From IMG/VR virus record IMGVR_UViG_3300008267_000126, positions 1 to 39,973 of that record: a DNA stretch of 39,973 nt, one strand, 5' to 3'. Below the pieces are notes generated by a model. The model was given only the letters and a program-made list of their open reading frames with translations. It had not been told where the DNA came from and made no database searches. The position numbers were made by a program, and so were the translations under genes. Origin of the DNA: a virus. Below are positions 7,312-16,081 of the stretch, in pieces; the stretch's first letter is position 1; every line of letters starts with the position of its first letter.

Positions 7312-7533
7312 TTATGCTCCTAACGCTCTCGCAATCAAATAAACCAAACTAGAAGATAGACCAGCCGTCAATACGCTAATCAACCAAGCAGATTGGTAAC
7401 GTGCTTTCTCTAACGCTCGGATCCTCTCTTCATGGTCAGCAACAACATCTAGTTTCGCTTTGATGTCGGCGATGTCCTCAACAACTCTAAGCAAGAGAGC
7501 TTGGTTGCTTGGCGGTCTAATTTCGTCACTCAT
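7312..7533 (-). CDS. Coiled-coil and single-span membrane protein, 73 aa, holin-like
   Basis: The N-terminal half is a predicted coiled coil (LLLRVVEDIADIKAKLDVVADHEERIRALEKAR). One membrane span near the C-terminus follows (WLISVLTAGLSSSLVYLIARAL). This layout is typical of actinophage lysis-cassette membrane proteins. ATG at 7533 overlaps the TAA of the previous tail gene as TAATG, and I prefer it to the ATG three codons earlier. Confidence 0.7.
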   Translation of the reverse strand: MSDEIRPPSNQALLLRVVEDIADIKAKLDVVADHEERIRALEKARYQSAWLISVLTAGLSSSLVYLIARALGA

Positions 7534-8894
7534 TACGCCCACGCTCCAATAGAGTTCATAGCCGAAGTTCCGACAGGAGTTATCTTGACGAAAGAGTTAT
7601 TCGTTACAGTGAAGGAGGTTGTGTTGTTGACCGACAAAATAATTTGAGGAGTCAGCACAGTCGTTGAGGCAGCTGTTCGGACAAGTCCAGTAACTCGGAA
7701 GTTCACGTTGTATGTTGATGCTGTCGCTGGAGTTGTGTAAATCAAACCAGTCAACGGCAAGCCAGATAAGAACTTGCTGGACGTTGTTCCGTTGTCCACA
7801 CCACCAACAACAAAAGGGTTAGTTGAAGTTGGCAAGTTCGTATAAGAAGTGATTACTGAGATGCTGTTGGCGACAGCCGTGTTAGTGACGAAAGTCGCTT
7901 GACCGACAATCTCTATTTCGTAAGTCGTTGAGGCCGCTAAGGATAGACCGACACCGAATAAAGATTGAGCAGTTGTAGAACCAGCAGTTAGAGTTCTCGT
8001 TGCTGAGAGAGCGTAGAAGTGACGAGATGGAAGAAGTCCACGTCCACCATTAGTGGTCAACGTAGAGGTAGAGTTCGGAGCAAGATACGCCACGTTGCCG
8101 TCATACTCAATAGCTCCACCAATAGTTCCCGAGTTGAGTAGCGATCCGGATCTCAAGTCAATCGGAGGAGCAGAAGTAGTACCAGTCAACGGATAGAAAG
8201 TTCCGTTCTGGTCTATGTAAGTCAATACAGTCGGAGTATTGTTACGCCATTGTTGAAGAGCCGTCAACTGACCAGATGCTCCAGTTACGACTAGAGGAAC
8301 GTTAGCGGCCGTTGAGTTATTTACAGCAACGTTAGACGTTGAAGTCAAACCCGGAGTCGTAAGCGATCCTGTTAGAGTACCTCCAGTTATTGGCAGGACA
8401 GGCAAGTTGGTTGTCGTCAAGGACCGGGTGTCCGTAATGTTACCAGCAACCACAGACGTTGCTAGAGCGGCTACGGCAATAGTCGCCAAAGAGATTGAGT
8501 TGTTTGGAGTTGCTGGAGCAGACGGCGAGGCCGCTGGAGTTCCCGCCAAGACCTGAAAAGTCACGTTGTTAGTCGCACCCGAATAGAACGAGTCGTTCAC
8601 AGTAACTACAATTCGGTCAACTCTTGGCAAGCTCGGATCGGCAGTAGTGATAGTTAGAACAGTCGTGCCGTCATTGTAGGCAACGTAAGTACCCGAGTTT
8701 GATGGAGTTCCGACAATCGCACACCACCCGGACGCAACGTTTACAGTCATGTTTGGAACTGCTTGAGCGGTAACGGCTAGAGACGTTGCTCCAATGATGC
8801 CTGTTGAGTTGTAGATTGCCCTAGTGGTTAGCCTGTCGTTCTCGGCAGGATGCGATCCGTTTTGTAACCAACTCGGAGGAGTTCTTAATGCCAT
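7533..8894 (-). CDS. Tail fibre or minor tail protein, 453 aa
   Basis: The N-terminal domain (LRTPPSWLQNGSHPAENDRL, then VNVASGWCAIVGT and PRVDRIVVTVND) resembles the conserved attachment domain of actinophage minor tail proteins. A glycine/threonine-rich middle with PITGGTLTGSLTTPGL is a fibre repeat motif. The C-terminal 170 residues are beta-rich and probably form the receptor-binding part. AAGGAA lies 8 bases before the ATG. Confidence 0.75.
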   Translation of the reverse strand: MALRTPPSWLQNGSHPAENDRLTTRAIYNSTGIIGATSLAVTAQAVPNMTVNVASGWCAIVGTPSNSGTYVAYNDGTTVLTITTADPSLPRVDRIVVTVNDSFYSGATNNVTFQVLAGTPAASPSAPATPNNSISLATIAVAALATSVVAGNITDTRSLTTTNLPVLPITGGTLTGSLTTPGLTSTSNVAVNNSTAANVPLVVTGASGQLTALQQWRNNTPTVLTYIDQNGTFYPLTGTTSAPPIDLRSGSLLNSGTIGGAIEYDGNVAYLAPNSTSTLTTNGGRGLLPSRHFYALSATRTLTAGSTTAQSLFGVGLSLAASTTYEIEIVGQATFVTNTAVANSISVITSYTNLPTSTNPFVVGGVDNGTTSSKFLSGLPLTGLIYTTPATASTYNVNFRVTGLVRTAASTTVLTPQIILSVNNTTSFTVTNNSFVKITPVGTSAMNSIGAWA

Positions 8895-8903
8895 GATTGT
8901 TCC

Positions 8904-9755
8904 TTAGACGTATGCTGGACTATAACTTATTGTAGCGTTTGTAGAGGCTGTTGCTCCAGATGAAACAGAAAAGTAGAACTGACTTGTTCCGGGTGGAGCA
9001 GTAAACCAAGTAGATCCGGGAGTGACCAAGTTACGAGCCGCCGTTCCGTTCAACGTTACGAGCTTTTGATTTAGGTCAATCACCACAGTATCGGTTGCCG
9101 TCAACTGATAGTTCACGCCAACGTAGTTGGTCGTGCCACTCAATCCAATAACAGGTATGTTACAAGGACCAGTAATTGTGACGATTGGAGACGTATAAAT
9201 CCAACCTGTATTGAAGATAGATGCTTGGTTGGATCCACCTCCACCAAAGTTGAGGTCATAAACTCTGTTGTAAGTTCGCCCGGGTGTCGTCAACGGAGGA
9301 TAGATTGAAACGAAAGTTGTTGAGTTGTCGTAATACCTCGGGTCAGGACAGAACATTACAACTTGAGTCTTGATGTAGCCGAACGTGAACTCTGGGTCAA
9401 CTTTAGTTCGGACTTGTCGGACTCTCGCTTGAATAGTCTTCTCCGTATCGCTCGGAGAGAGCTTGAACATCAAAGTAGTCGTTCCTGTGGATTGAGGCAA
9501 GAGCGAGGCTTGGAGCAAACTGTAATTCGTTTGAGCAGAATTGTTGTTGCCAGCAAACACGTTGATTACGAACGTGACAGTACGTCCATTGTAGAAGTCT
9601 CGTCCCGAGAACGATCCGTCATTGTAGCCTCGGTTATCATCTTGAACTCTAAGCTCGGGGACTCCCTCTAAGCCGTCAATCTCTAGGATCGGGAACGGCG
9701 TTCCTGCTCCAAAAGTAAAAGAGCCAAAGGTGAAAGAGTAATCTGCTAACGGCAT
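8904..9755 (-). CDS. Distal-tail-like (Dit) minor tail protein, 283 aa
   Basis: It directly follows the tape measure gene, the usual Dit position. The sequence shows the expected features: a beta-rich N-terminal domain with GLEGVPELRVQDDNRGYNDGSF and FYNGRTVTFVINVFAG, then a KIQARVRQVRTKVDPEF-like segment, PDPRYYDN and a C-terminal beta domain. It would form the ring joining tail tube and tip. Confidence 0.8.
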   Translation of the reverse strand: MPLADYSFTFGSFTFGAGTPFPILEIDGLEGVPELRVQDDNRGYNDGSFSGRDFYNGRTVTFVINVFAGNNNSAQTNYSLLQASLLPQSTGTTTLMFKLSPSDTEKTIQARVRQVRTKVDPEFTFGYIKTQVVMFCPDPRYYDNSTTFVSIYPPLTTPGRTYNRVYDLNFGGGGSNQASIFNTGWIYTSPIVTITGPCNIPVIGLSGTTNYVGVNYQLTATDTVVIDLNQKLVTLNGTAARNLVTPGSTWFTAPPGTSQFYFSVSSGATASTNATISYSPAYV

Positions 9756-12085
9756 TACGATCCTGCTCCTGCCACTATTGGAAGATTGAACTTGATGTTG
9801 TTGACGACTGCTTGAGAGATGTCTTGAGCCGTAGCGTTAGTCGTCACGTTGACCTCGGTGTTGATTGTCGGACCGGAGGCTACGACCGGAGCAGTTGGCG
9901 TAGATCCGTATTGAGTCATGCCGTAGCCGTAAGTCACATCGTTAGCCGAAGATAAGACTTGTTGCCCAACCTTAGTGGCTAGACCGATTTGAGCGACCCG
10001 GGTGGCAACGTTTTTATCCGTCTCGGCTAGACCAGCGTTGACTATGGTTAGAGCGTCTTTCATGTTCTTAGCCGAAGTTCCCAGAGCGTCATTGAGAGCC
10101 GTAACAGACTTGGCTATCGCATTGTTTCTAGTCGTAGTGAGCTTGGCGACAGCATCGTCAAACTTCACTTGAAGATCCGTAGCAGACTTGGCATAAGCCG
10201 CGTTCTCGTTCGCTAGAGCCTCAGCCAACTCGCTCTGAGCCGAAACATACGCCTCTTTCAACTCCTCTGTGGCTAAACCAGAAGTGTCGTAAATCTGTTT
10301 AGCCAACGTATCTACGCCTGTGTTCTGAAGCGTTCCAAGATCCTTGAATAGAGACTGTATCTCGGTTGCTTGCTCTGGAGTCGCTTGGAGAAGTTGCTTA
10401 GTCAACTCGCCAGCAATCATCGGTCCCTGAGAAACAATCTGCTCCACGAACGTCTGAGAGTAACCCATAGCCGTCAACTTGGCGGCATCCTCGGCAAGTC
10501 TCTTCCCGGACATCAACTTATCTCGCAACATAGTTACAAAGTTGTTTATGTTGGCTCCAGCGTTGATAAACATTTCGCCAGCGTCAAAGTTAGTGACTTG
10601 AGCGAACGCCGAACGTAAGCGATCCTGCGACTGCTTTACGATGTCGGCAAGCTTGTTCGCTCCGTCCTTTTGAATCTCGGCAATCTTCTCAACGTGTTCC
10701 CTATCTAGTTGAGCCAGAGCATCATTACGTTCCTTGAGAGCAACCTTTAGTCCTTGAGTGTATTTCTTAGTTGCGTCTAAGACATCGTTCACAAACTTAC
10801 GTTGAGTGGCCGCAGATTTCTCGGCCGCCTTGTCTGCTTTAGATTGACCTGTCTTCGCTCCTCCTCCAAGATCCAAGTCAATACCAGAAAGATCCATGTC
10901 TCCAAAGCCGAACGCTCCAAGCTTGCTCTTCTCAGAGTCGTCAACTTTAGGTTTCACCATCGGCTCAATCTTGATGCCAAGGAGCGAGGCAAGTCCCTCA
11001 ATGATTGGCTTAATCATGAACTCCCAAAGAGGACCTAGAACTTTCATCAAGTTCTCAAACGCTCCGACAAGATTGTCGGCAATCCAGTTCACGACTGGCT
11101 CCAATACGTCAATCAACCAAAGCCAAGCCGGGATTAGATAAGTAATCAGATACTCGGCAAGCATGTTGATAATCGGCAGGACGACTTTCTCAATAATCTT
11201 TGTTAGAGGAGGAAGGATCTTCTCTACGACTTTCATGATGACTCCAGCGAGAGCCTCAAAGACCGGGACGAGAGCCGTAATAAGTTGGTCAATCAACGGC
11301 ATTAGAGCAACCACGACTTTATCAAATAGTCCGGCGATAAGGTTGATGAACGGCATCAACTTTAGGAGGATCTTGCCAAACGTGTCTAGGATCGGGAGCA
11401 GAGCTTTACCTAGAGTTTCTTTCAACCGATCCATCATCACGCCTAACTTGGCGTAAGGATTGGCGTTAGCGGCCGTTTCGGCGGCTCCCTTAAATTGTTT
11501 CTGAAGATCCCCAAGCACGTTTGAGGAGTTCTTTATCCCCGGGACTAGACGTTGAAGAGCCGTTCCCTGCCCTGAATATGCCTTGGCTAAAGCCATAGAG
11601 ACAGCCTCAAGATCCTTACCTGTACCAGCCGAAACGTCCATGGCGAGCTCTTGAAGTTTCATCGCCTCGGTTGAATCTTTAGTTACCCGGACGAGTCCAG
11701 AGAACGAGGCTCGGATCTTATTGTCAGCGACACCAGACATCTCCTCTAGTGAAGAAATCTGATCCTCAACTGCCCCAATCTGCTCTTTAGTCGCACCAGT
11801 AGTCGCCTCAAGTTGCCTAGCCAAAAGAGCTTGAGATTGCTGATCCTCAACGGCGGCCTTAGCCGAATCGTTCAGAAACGTAATAACAGCGGCAGCTCCA
11901 AGCAACTTGCCCAGAGATCCGGCGAGACCACCAAAAGACTTGCTTAGTCCGTCCACTTTGGACGACTGAGAGGAGATGTTCCCTGCCATCTTCTCAACTT
12001 GCCCGGTCACAGCGTTCAACTGAGATGTGAGACGCTCGGTTTCAAGTTGTAGCGAGATGACAATAGGATCTAAGCGTTCAGCCAA
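9755..12085 (-). CDS. Tape measure protein, 776 aa
   Basis: This is the longest gene, placed after the tail chaperone. The product is almost all alpha-helical. The N-terminal part (ETERLTSQLNAVTGQVEKM) is a coiled coil, followed by a conserved GATKEQIGAVEDQISSLEEMSGV region. A long hydrophobic stretch, about residues 225-345, is rich in Leu/Ile/Val and likely inserts in the host membrane. Charged coiled coils fill the C-terminal half. At the usual 0.15 nm per residue the tail would be about 115 nm long. It determines tail length and is ejected ahead of DNA. Confidence 0.92.
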   Translation of the reverse strand: MAERLDPIVISLQLETERLTSQLNAVTGQVEKMAGNISSQSSKVDGLSKSFGGLAGSLGKLLGAAAVITFLNDSAKAAVEDQQSQALLARQLEATTGATKEQIGAVEDQISSLEEMSGVADNKIRASFSGLVRVTKDSTEAMKLQELAMDVSAGTGKDLEAVSMALAKAYSGQGTALQRLVPGIKNSSNVLGDLQKQFKGAAETAANANPYAKLGVMMDRLKETLGKALLPILDTFGKILLKLMPFINLIAGLFDKVVVALMPLIDQLITALVPVFEALAGVIMKVVEKILPPLTKIIEKVVLPIINMLAEYLITYLIPAWLWLIDVLEPVVNWIADNLVGAFENLMKVLGPLWEFMIKPIIEGLASLLGIKIEPMVKPKVDDSEKSKLGAFGFGDMDLSGIDLDLGGGAKTGQSKADKAAEKSAATQRKFVNDVLDATKKYTQGLKVALKERNDALAQLDREHVEKIAEIQKDGANKLADIVKQSQDRLRSAFAQVTNFDAGEMFINAGANINNFVTMLRDKLMSGKRLAEDAAKLTAMGYSQTFVEQIVSQGPMIAGELTKQLLQATPEQATEIQSLFKDLGTLQNTGVDTLAKQIYDTSGLATEELKEAYVSAQSELAEALANENAAYAKSATDLQVKFDDAVAKLTTTRNNAIAKSVTALNDALGTSAKNMKDALTIVNAGLAETDKNVATRVAQIGLATKVGQQVLSSANDVTYGYGMTQYGSTPTAPVVASGPTINTEVNVTTNATAQDISQAVVNNIKFNLPIVAGAGS

Positions 12086-12088
12086 GAT

Positions 12089-12514
12089 TTACCTCCATCG
12101 TCTCTTAAAAGCGTTTGTGAATAACTCGTTCGCTCTCTTTGAAATCTTCTTGCCAGCGGGTATCAGATAAGGATAGTTTACACCTGGTCCCCACGATGGT
12201 AGACCTAGTTCAACGGCTCGGGAGTAGACCATTGTCGGAAACACGTCTGCCTCGTAAGTGCCGAAACCTTTACGCACCTCAGTATGAATAGAACGTTGTA
12301 GAGCTCCCGTGACTCTCGCAGGTCCAAAACCCGGAGTCGCTCCAGTCTTAGTTCCTCTCGGATGTGTTCCACCTTGAGCGGCGTTTAGTTTCGCCTCACG
12401 CTCTACGGCCAAAGCGACTTGTCCAAGAGCATAGAAACCTGCTTGCTCTGCCTTAGTTGCGTCCATCGCCAAAGCTCGGATAACTTGATTAACTCCAGTT
12501 ACCTTTATGTTCAT
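12089..12514 (-). CDS. HK97 gp10-like head-tail/tail completion protein, 141 aa
   Basis: The product has KVTGVNQVIRALAMDATKAEQAGFYALGQVALAVEREAK at the N-terminus. RVTGALQRSIHTEVRKGFGTYEADVFPTMVYSRAVELG follows, the layout of gp10/minor-tail completion proteins. Its gene lies between chaperone and tape measure rather than before the major tail protein, which is less usual. The start overlaps the stop of the frameshifted chaperone frame as ATGA. Confidence 0.72.
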   Translation of the reverse strand: MNIKVTGVNQVIRALAMDATKAEQAGFYALGQVALAVEREAKLNAAQGGTHPRGTKTGATPGFGPARVTGALQRSIHTEVRKGFGTYEADVFPTMVYSRAVELGLPSWGPGVNYPYLIPAGKKISKRANELFTNAFKRRWR

Positions 12515-13064
12515 TCTTTCATCCGTTCGGCTTTGACTTCTTCAACAACTCCAGCAATCGCTAGTAACCAATCTAACAACTCTGCTGGTTGTTCATCTAC
12601 CTCTAACGGAGTCCAACCGAAACGATCCGCCAACAAGAAGTATCGGTATTCCCGATCCGGATACTCCAAGTCATCGTGACGCTCGTTGCCTTGGAGTAAC
12701 CACTTTAGTCTTTGGAGTTTTCGGTAAGGGCTAAAGGGTCAAGTTCAGCCTCAACGTCTTTCGCAAGTTTAGGGAACAAGACCGGGATAACTGCCTCAGC
12801 CTCAGATTGAAGAACATCGTAGTCAGCAATAGACAAATCACCAAGAGAGTCTAGGTTGACGCTCGGAGGTAACAAGTCAAAGTCCCAACTTTCAACCAAG
12901 ACGGCGATAAGAGCGTCAATCATACCGACACCACGCAAGAGTTGAGCTTTGTTCTCGTCAGAACTGTTTTGATAGATTCGCACCCGGTCCTTTTGACGTA
13001 ACTCTTTAGGATCCTTGAGCGTGACTTTATTGCCAGACGGCAGAGTGATTACTTTAGTTGCCAT
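12511..13064 (-). CDS. Tail assembly chaperone gpGT, made by -1 ribosomal frameshift
   Basis: The slippery heptamer CCCTTTA lies at 12738-12732 (minus strand), in exactly the frame C CCT TTA at codons 110-111 of the G gene. A shift of -1 there continues without stops to TGA at 12511, giving a product of about 184 residues. The extension reads LEYPDREYRYFLLADRF and ELLDWLLAIAGVVEE, typical of T-domain helices. In lambda-like phages gpG and gpGT at a fixed ratio load the tape measure. The next gene starts in an ATGA overlap with this stop, which supports the frame being real. Confidence 0.82.
12705..13064 (-). CDS. Tail assembly chaperone gpG (unshifted product), 119 aa
   Basis: The unshifted frame encodes 119 residues starting MATKVITLPSGNKVTLKDPKE, with KDRVRIYQNSS and a helical acidic C-terminal half. 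This is the usual size and position, between the major tail and tape measure genes. The slippery site lies ten codons before the stop. The start is preceded by the AAGGCTAAACA block seen before three other genes. Confidence 0.82.
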   Translation of the reverse strand: MATKVITLPSGNKVTLKDPKELRQKDRVRIYQNSSDENKAQLLRGVGMIDALIAVLVESWDFDLLPPSVNLDSLGDLSIADYDVLQSEAEAVIPVLFPKLAKDVEAELDPLALTENSKD

Positions 13065-13089
13065 TGTTTAGCCTTTCGTTTGGAGTGAT

Positions 13090-13133
13090 GAAGTTGACTA
13101 GAGCTAGGCTAAACAAAACCTCTAGCCAACTCC
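13090..13133 (-). terminator. 14-bp hairpin after the major tail protein gene
   Basis: Arms at 13120-13133 and 13090-13103 can pair over 14 positions in the minus-strand transcript, with two G-U pairs and a 16-base loop. No U-run follows, so it is more likely a processing, stabilising or attenuating element than a full terminator. It separates an abundant structural protein from the low-level chaperone. Confidence 0.6.
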
Positions 13134-13146
13134 ACCACGTTTATTG

Positions 13147-14133
13147 TTACTGGTATGTTCCAGACGCAACTGCGTTCTGGACAACGAACTTGATTGGAGA
13201 GAATCCAAGAGTCGCTCCAGCGTCAGTTGTGTTACCGATACCAGTAAGGTCTACTTTGATTTGGACGTACTCGGATCCTCGGTCAATCGCCGCCGCCGTG
13301 TAAGCACCTTTGGTCAACGTTGCCTGAATCTGAGTTAGAGTCGCACCTGCTCCTTGCTGGAAGTTCACAACAATCGCTGGTTGAGTGTTGGTGAGGTAAC
13401 GAGTTAGTTCAGCGTTGGTCTCCATGATGAACGTGAACGATCCAGTAGCCTCTAAAGCACCCGGGAAGATGGCAAACGGATTCTGAGTGTTACTAAGACC
13501 ATAGACCGGAGTGACCGAGCGACTTAGCTTGATAGATCCGTCAACAGAGTAAGCGACAGTTGAACCTGCGATGCTTACAGTACCAATCCAAGCCGGGTTA
13601 GGCAAGATTGTTGAGAACGTTGGTGTTGGAGTTGAGGCAGTCGTACTTAGCCAACCAGTCGCCTTAGCGTCATACTCTAATAGACCATCAGCCGAGAAGT
13701 TCAAAGTGAAGTCTGAAATCTGGCAACCAGCATAAGCTCTTACATCGGCGGCGTAAAAGTCGGTGATAGTGAAAGACGTTGGAGAAGTTTCAGCGTTGAT
13801 GGCTGAGGCGTTCTTCAAAGAGATTGTGTGGCTGAACGGAGCAGACGCACCAACAGTCGCAACCGATCCCATCAAACCAGCAATCGCCCATGGAACAGTA
13901 TCAGGGAACACCGGTCCACCAAAGTCTACTGTTGAACGAGTACGACCCGGAATGTAGTTGTAAGTCTTCGCAAGAGATCCTCGCATTGCTTGGTCAAAGA
14001 GCGGATCTATAACGTCAACAGGTTTGAACTTAGATTGAGCGACCGGGATAAAAGCAGTCGGAGCGACAGCAGTACCCTTAGTGACCTCTTTGGCAATACC
14101 GAGATACGACCGGACGGAAGCTTGAACAGCCAT
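13147..14133 (-). CDS. Major tail (tube) protein, 328 aa
   Basis: The product begins with a conserved-looking SYLGIAKEVTKGTAVAPTAFIPV, as in many siphovirus tail tube proteins. Alternating beta strands follow, with FGGPVFPDTVPWAIAGLMG and FSADGLLEYDAKATG. The C-terminal third is a separate beta domain. Position before the chaperone pair, strong AGGAG and a downstream hairpin agree with high expression. Confidence 0.88.
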   Translation of the reverse strand: MAVQASVRSYLGIAKEVTKGTAVAPTAFIPVAQSKFKPVDVIDPLFDQAMRGSLAKTYNYIPGRTRSTVDFGGPVFPDTVPWAIAGLMGSVATVGASAPFSHTISLKNASAINAETSPTSFTITDFYAADVRAYAGCQISDFTLNFSADGLLEYDAKATGWLSTTASTPTPTFSTILPNPAWIGTVSIAGSTVAYSVDGSIKLSRSVTPVYGLSNTQNPFAIFPGALEATGSFTFIMETNAELTRYLTNTQPAIVVNFQQGAGATLTQIQATLTKGAYTAAAIDRGSEYVQIKVDLTGIGNTTDAGATLGFSPIKFVVQNAVASGTYQ

Positions 14134-14136
14134 TGT

Positions 14137-14355
14137 TTATTCTCCTTTGGAATCTGAGTTGACCGAATCGGTTTCAACCAACTCGGAGTCTACAACAACC
14201 TTGTCGGTTATTGGCTTGGATTTCTTGGTGTCGGCAACAACAAGTTTGTTGATGGTGAGATCCGCATCAGTCTCAAACTCGTCACCATTTCTGATAACTA
14301 ATCCAAGAGTCGGGAAGACTAGCTCTTCTTCACCCTCGTAACGATACTTAGTCAT
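14137..14355 (-). CDS. Small head-tail region protein, 72 aa
   Basis: The N-terminal half (KYRYEGEEELVFPTLGLVIRNGDEFETD) matches small phage proteins found between tail terminator and major tail protein. The C-terminal half is a low-complexity Ser/Asp/Val tail. I chose ATG at 14355 because AGGAG lies 6 bases upstream. Function is unknown; a capsid-tail accessory role is likely from position. Confidence 0.68.
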   Translation of the reverse strand: MTKYRYEGEEELVFPTLGLVIRNGDEFETDADLTINKLVVADTKKSKPITDKVVVDSELVETDSVNSDSKGE

Positions 14356-14362
14356 AAGTCTC

Positions 14363-14851
14363 CTAAATAGCCTCGGTCTGTGTGACAACAAAGTTTATGG
14401 ATGCCCAAATCTCCGTTGCCGATCCTTCGTTCGTCATTGGCTCTCCGTAAGTAACACTAATGTCTGGCTCTGCGGCTTGCCAAATGATGTCGCCGTTTTC
14501 AAGTCCTAGTCTATGACCTCCGTCCCTCAATCTTGCTTTGATGGCATCTATGATGGAGTCAAACTCCGTCATCGCATCTTGAGCGTATTGAGCGACCGAG
14601 TGAGTGAAGACTTGAAACTCCACGTCATAGTCAATCAACTTCCACCCGGAGTAAGCACCACCATTAGCAATACGGCGTTCGCTCTCGGATCTTATGAAGA
14701 CAACTCCTGCTCCACGAGTAACCTCGCCAGCCGTAGAGTTAGCTTGAAAGTTGATACGTTTCGGAAACGAAGTGAAGACTTGGTTGAGGTGAGGGATGTT
14801 CGCACCAGCAATCCAGTTCCCCACAGCCGTCCGAACTTCTTGTCTGCTCAA
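14363..14851 (-). CDS. Tail terminator-like protein, 162 aa
   Basis: The protein lies where a tail terminator is expected and has a fitting size. It contains RQEVRTAVGNWIAGANIPHLNQVF at the N-terminus and WKLIDYDVEFQVFTHS in the middle, with a C-terminal strand pair ending SATEIWASINFVVTQTE. The first six codons overlap the preceding gene. Assignment rests on position and general pattern. Confidence 0.65.
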   Translation of the reverse strand: MSRQEVRTAVGNWIAGANIPHLNQVFTSFPKRINFQANSTAGEVTRGAGVVFIRSESERRIANGGAYSGWKLIDYDVEFQVFTHSVAQYAQDAMTEFDSIIDAIKARLRDGGHRLGLENGDIIWQAAEPDISVTYGEPMTNEGSATEIWASINFVVTQTEAI

Positions 14852-15741
14852 CGGATTCTCCTAAACGGCTTTAGGATCTCCTGAGCGTGAGCGATGTCCG
14901 ATCCGACTTTCTGCGAACCCTCTATCTGTTGCCCGGGACGATTAGTCACCTCAAGTACCAAGGATGCGTCACCTCGGATCTTCAAGTACGCAGACGTAAT
15001 CAAGATACAAGCTTGCTTGACGGCCGCTGGAAGAGAGGAGACGGCTACACCGACAGCATGAGCGTAGAGAGTCGGAGAGGCTAAAGGAACAGTTGCCGAT
15101 CCGTAGACGTATGTTGAGGCGACAATCACGTCCTCAGAGGACGCTCCGTCATAAATCTTGAGGACTTGTCCAGCCGTAATCCCGAGACCTGTATCTAAGA
15201 GGAGGCTAGTCGCTCCGAGAGACGCTTGAGTCGCAACCTTTGAGACCGGGTATCCGTTGACGTAAGTGTAGTTGATGTAAGTTTGAGACCGAGGATTGCC
15301 TCCCCAACCTAATCCCAAAGGTCCTTGAGAAGACCATTGAAGTTGACCAGACTGGAGAGGGAAGACTATTTGTTGCTCCTCAATCCACGCACCGCTGAGA
15401 TCCGGCACGTTGGTAAGATCCCCCGGGTAATAACCAACCGAGAGAGAGTTGAGCGACACGATTGGAGCGTACTTCGGATGCCAGCGTAGAGTCCCATCGT
15501 TAGCCACCCGGACTCTCTGCTGTTCAAGATCCAACGTTGCCGCTAAGACTTGATTACAGTATTGGTCTATGTAAGATGACGCTCGGGTAATAGCGTTCGT
15601 AAGCTCGGCATCCTGAGCCGCTTGATTGCCTCCTTGGACTAGGTTGCCATAATCAAGAGCCGTTGGAGCGTTCTTGTATTCGTCAAGAGTCAGATAAGGA
15701 CGGCTGACTTGACGGATGATTGGACTAACTACGCTGGTCAT
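14848..15741 (-). CDS. Head-tail connector/adaptor-like protein, 297 aa
   Basis: The N-terminal part (PYLTLDEYKNAPTALDYGNL, ITRASSYIDQYCNQVL) matches gp6-like adaptor proteins that form the ring under the portal. A longer beta-rich insertion with YINYTYVNGYPVSKVATQA and AGQVLKIYDGASSEDVIVAS occupies residues 160-230. A helical end (AVKQACILITSAYLKIRGD) follows. I chose ATG at 15741 over a start seven codons earlier because it shortens the overlap with the preceding gene. Confidence 0.72.
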   Translation of the reverse strand: MTSVVSPIIRQVSRPYLTLDEYKNAPTALDYGNLVQGGNQAAQDAELTNAITRASSYIDQYCNQVLAATLDLEQQRVRVANDGTLRWHPKYAPIVSLNSLSVGYYPGDLTNVPDLSGAWIEEQQIVFPLQSGQLQWSSQGPLGLGWGGNPRSQTYINYTYVNGYPVSKVATQASLGATSLLLDTGLGITAGQVLKIYDGASSEDVIVASTYVYGSATVPLASPTLYAHAVGVAVSSLPAAVKQACILITSAYLKIRGDASLVLEVTNRPGQQIEGSQKVGSDIAHAQEILKPFRRIR

Positions 15742-16006
15742 TTTCTGTTCCGCATTTCGCACAAGTGTATTTAGGGAATACTCCGTTGAAAGAGCAAGAT
15801 TCGTTCACGCAAGGATAACCCGGTGAAGCAAATCCGCCAATAGTCAAACCCGCATTAGTGAAGCCCTCCGAACGAAGTTTATCAATCGTTCGTTTATCAC
15901 TCACCTCAATACGTCCAGACTTATCGGCATTGAGCTTTACTTTAGATCCGTTAGGACGTTCAATGTCTATGCCACGAACGCCGTCCGGTCCTCTAAGATC
16001 CGCCAT
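15725..16006 (-). CDS. Small zinc-ribbon-like head protein, 93 aa
   Basis: The N-terminal half (IDIERPNGSKVKLNADKSGRIEVSDKRTIDKLRSEGF) is a charged alpha/beta segment. The C-terminal half carries four cysteines, C-x4-C and C-x2-C (PCVNESC, TCAKCG), a likely zinc ribbon. It follows the capsid gene, so a role in head completion is possible. The start has the AGGAGGCTAAACAT block upstream. Confidence 0.68.
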   Translation of the reverse strand: MADLRGPDGVRGIDIERPNGSKVKLNADKSGRIEVSDKRTIDKLRSEGFTNAGLTIGGFASPGYPCVNESCSFNGVFPKYTCAKCGTENDQRS

Positions 16007-16030
16007 GATGTTTAGCCTCCTTTGGTGAAA

Positions 16031-16064
16031 GAGGGAGGAGAGTCCATTAGGATCCTCCTCCCTC
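16031..16064 (-). terminator. 10-bp hairpin after the major capsid gene
   Basis: GAGGGAGGAG (16064-16055 on the minus strand) pairs perfectly with CTCCTCCCTC (16040-16031), with a 14-base loop. Only three T residues follow, so it would act as a weak terminator or a 3-prime stabilising stem between the capsid gene and lower-expressed genes. Confidence 0.65.
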
Positions 16065-16081
16065 CATCGTGGTTAGTCAGA

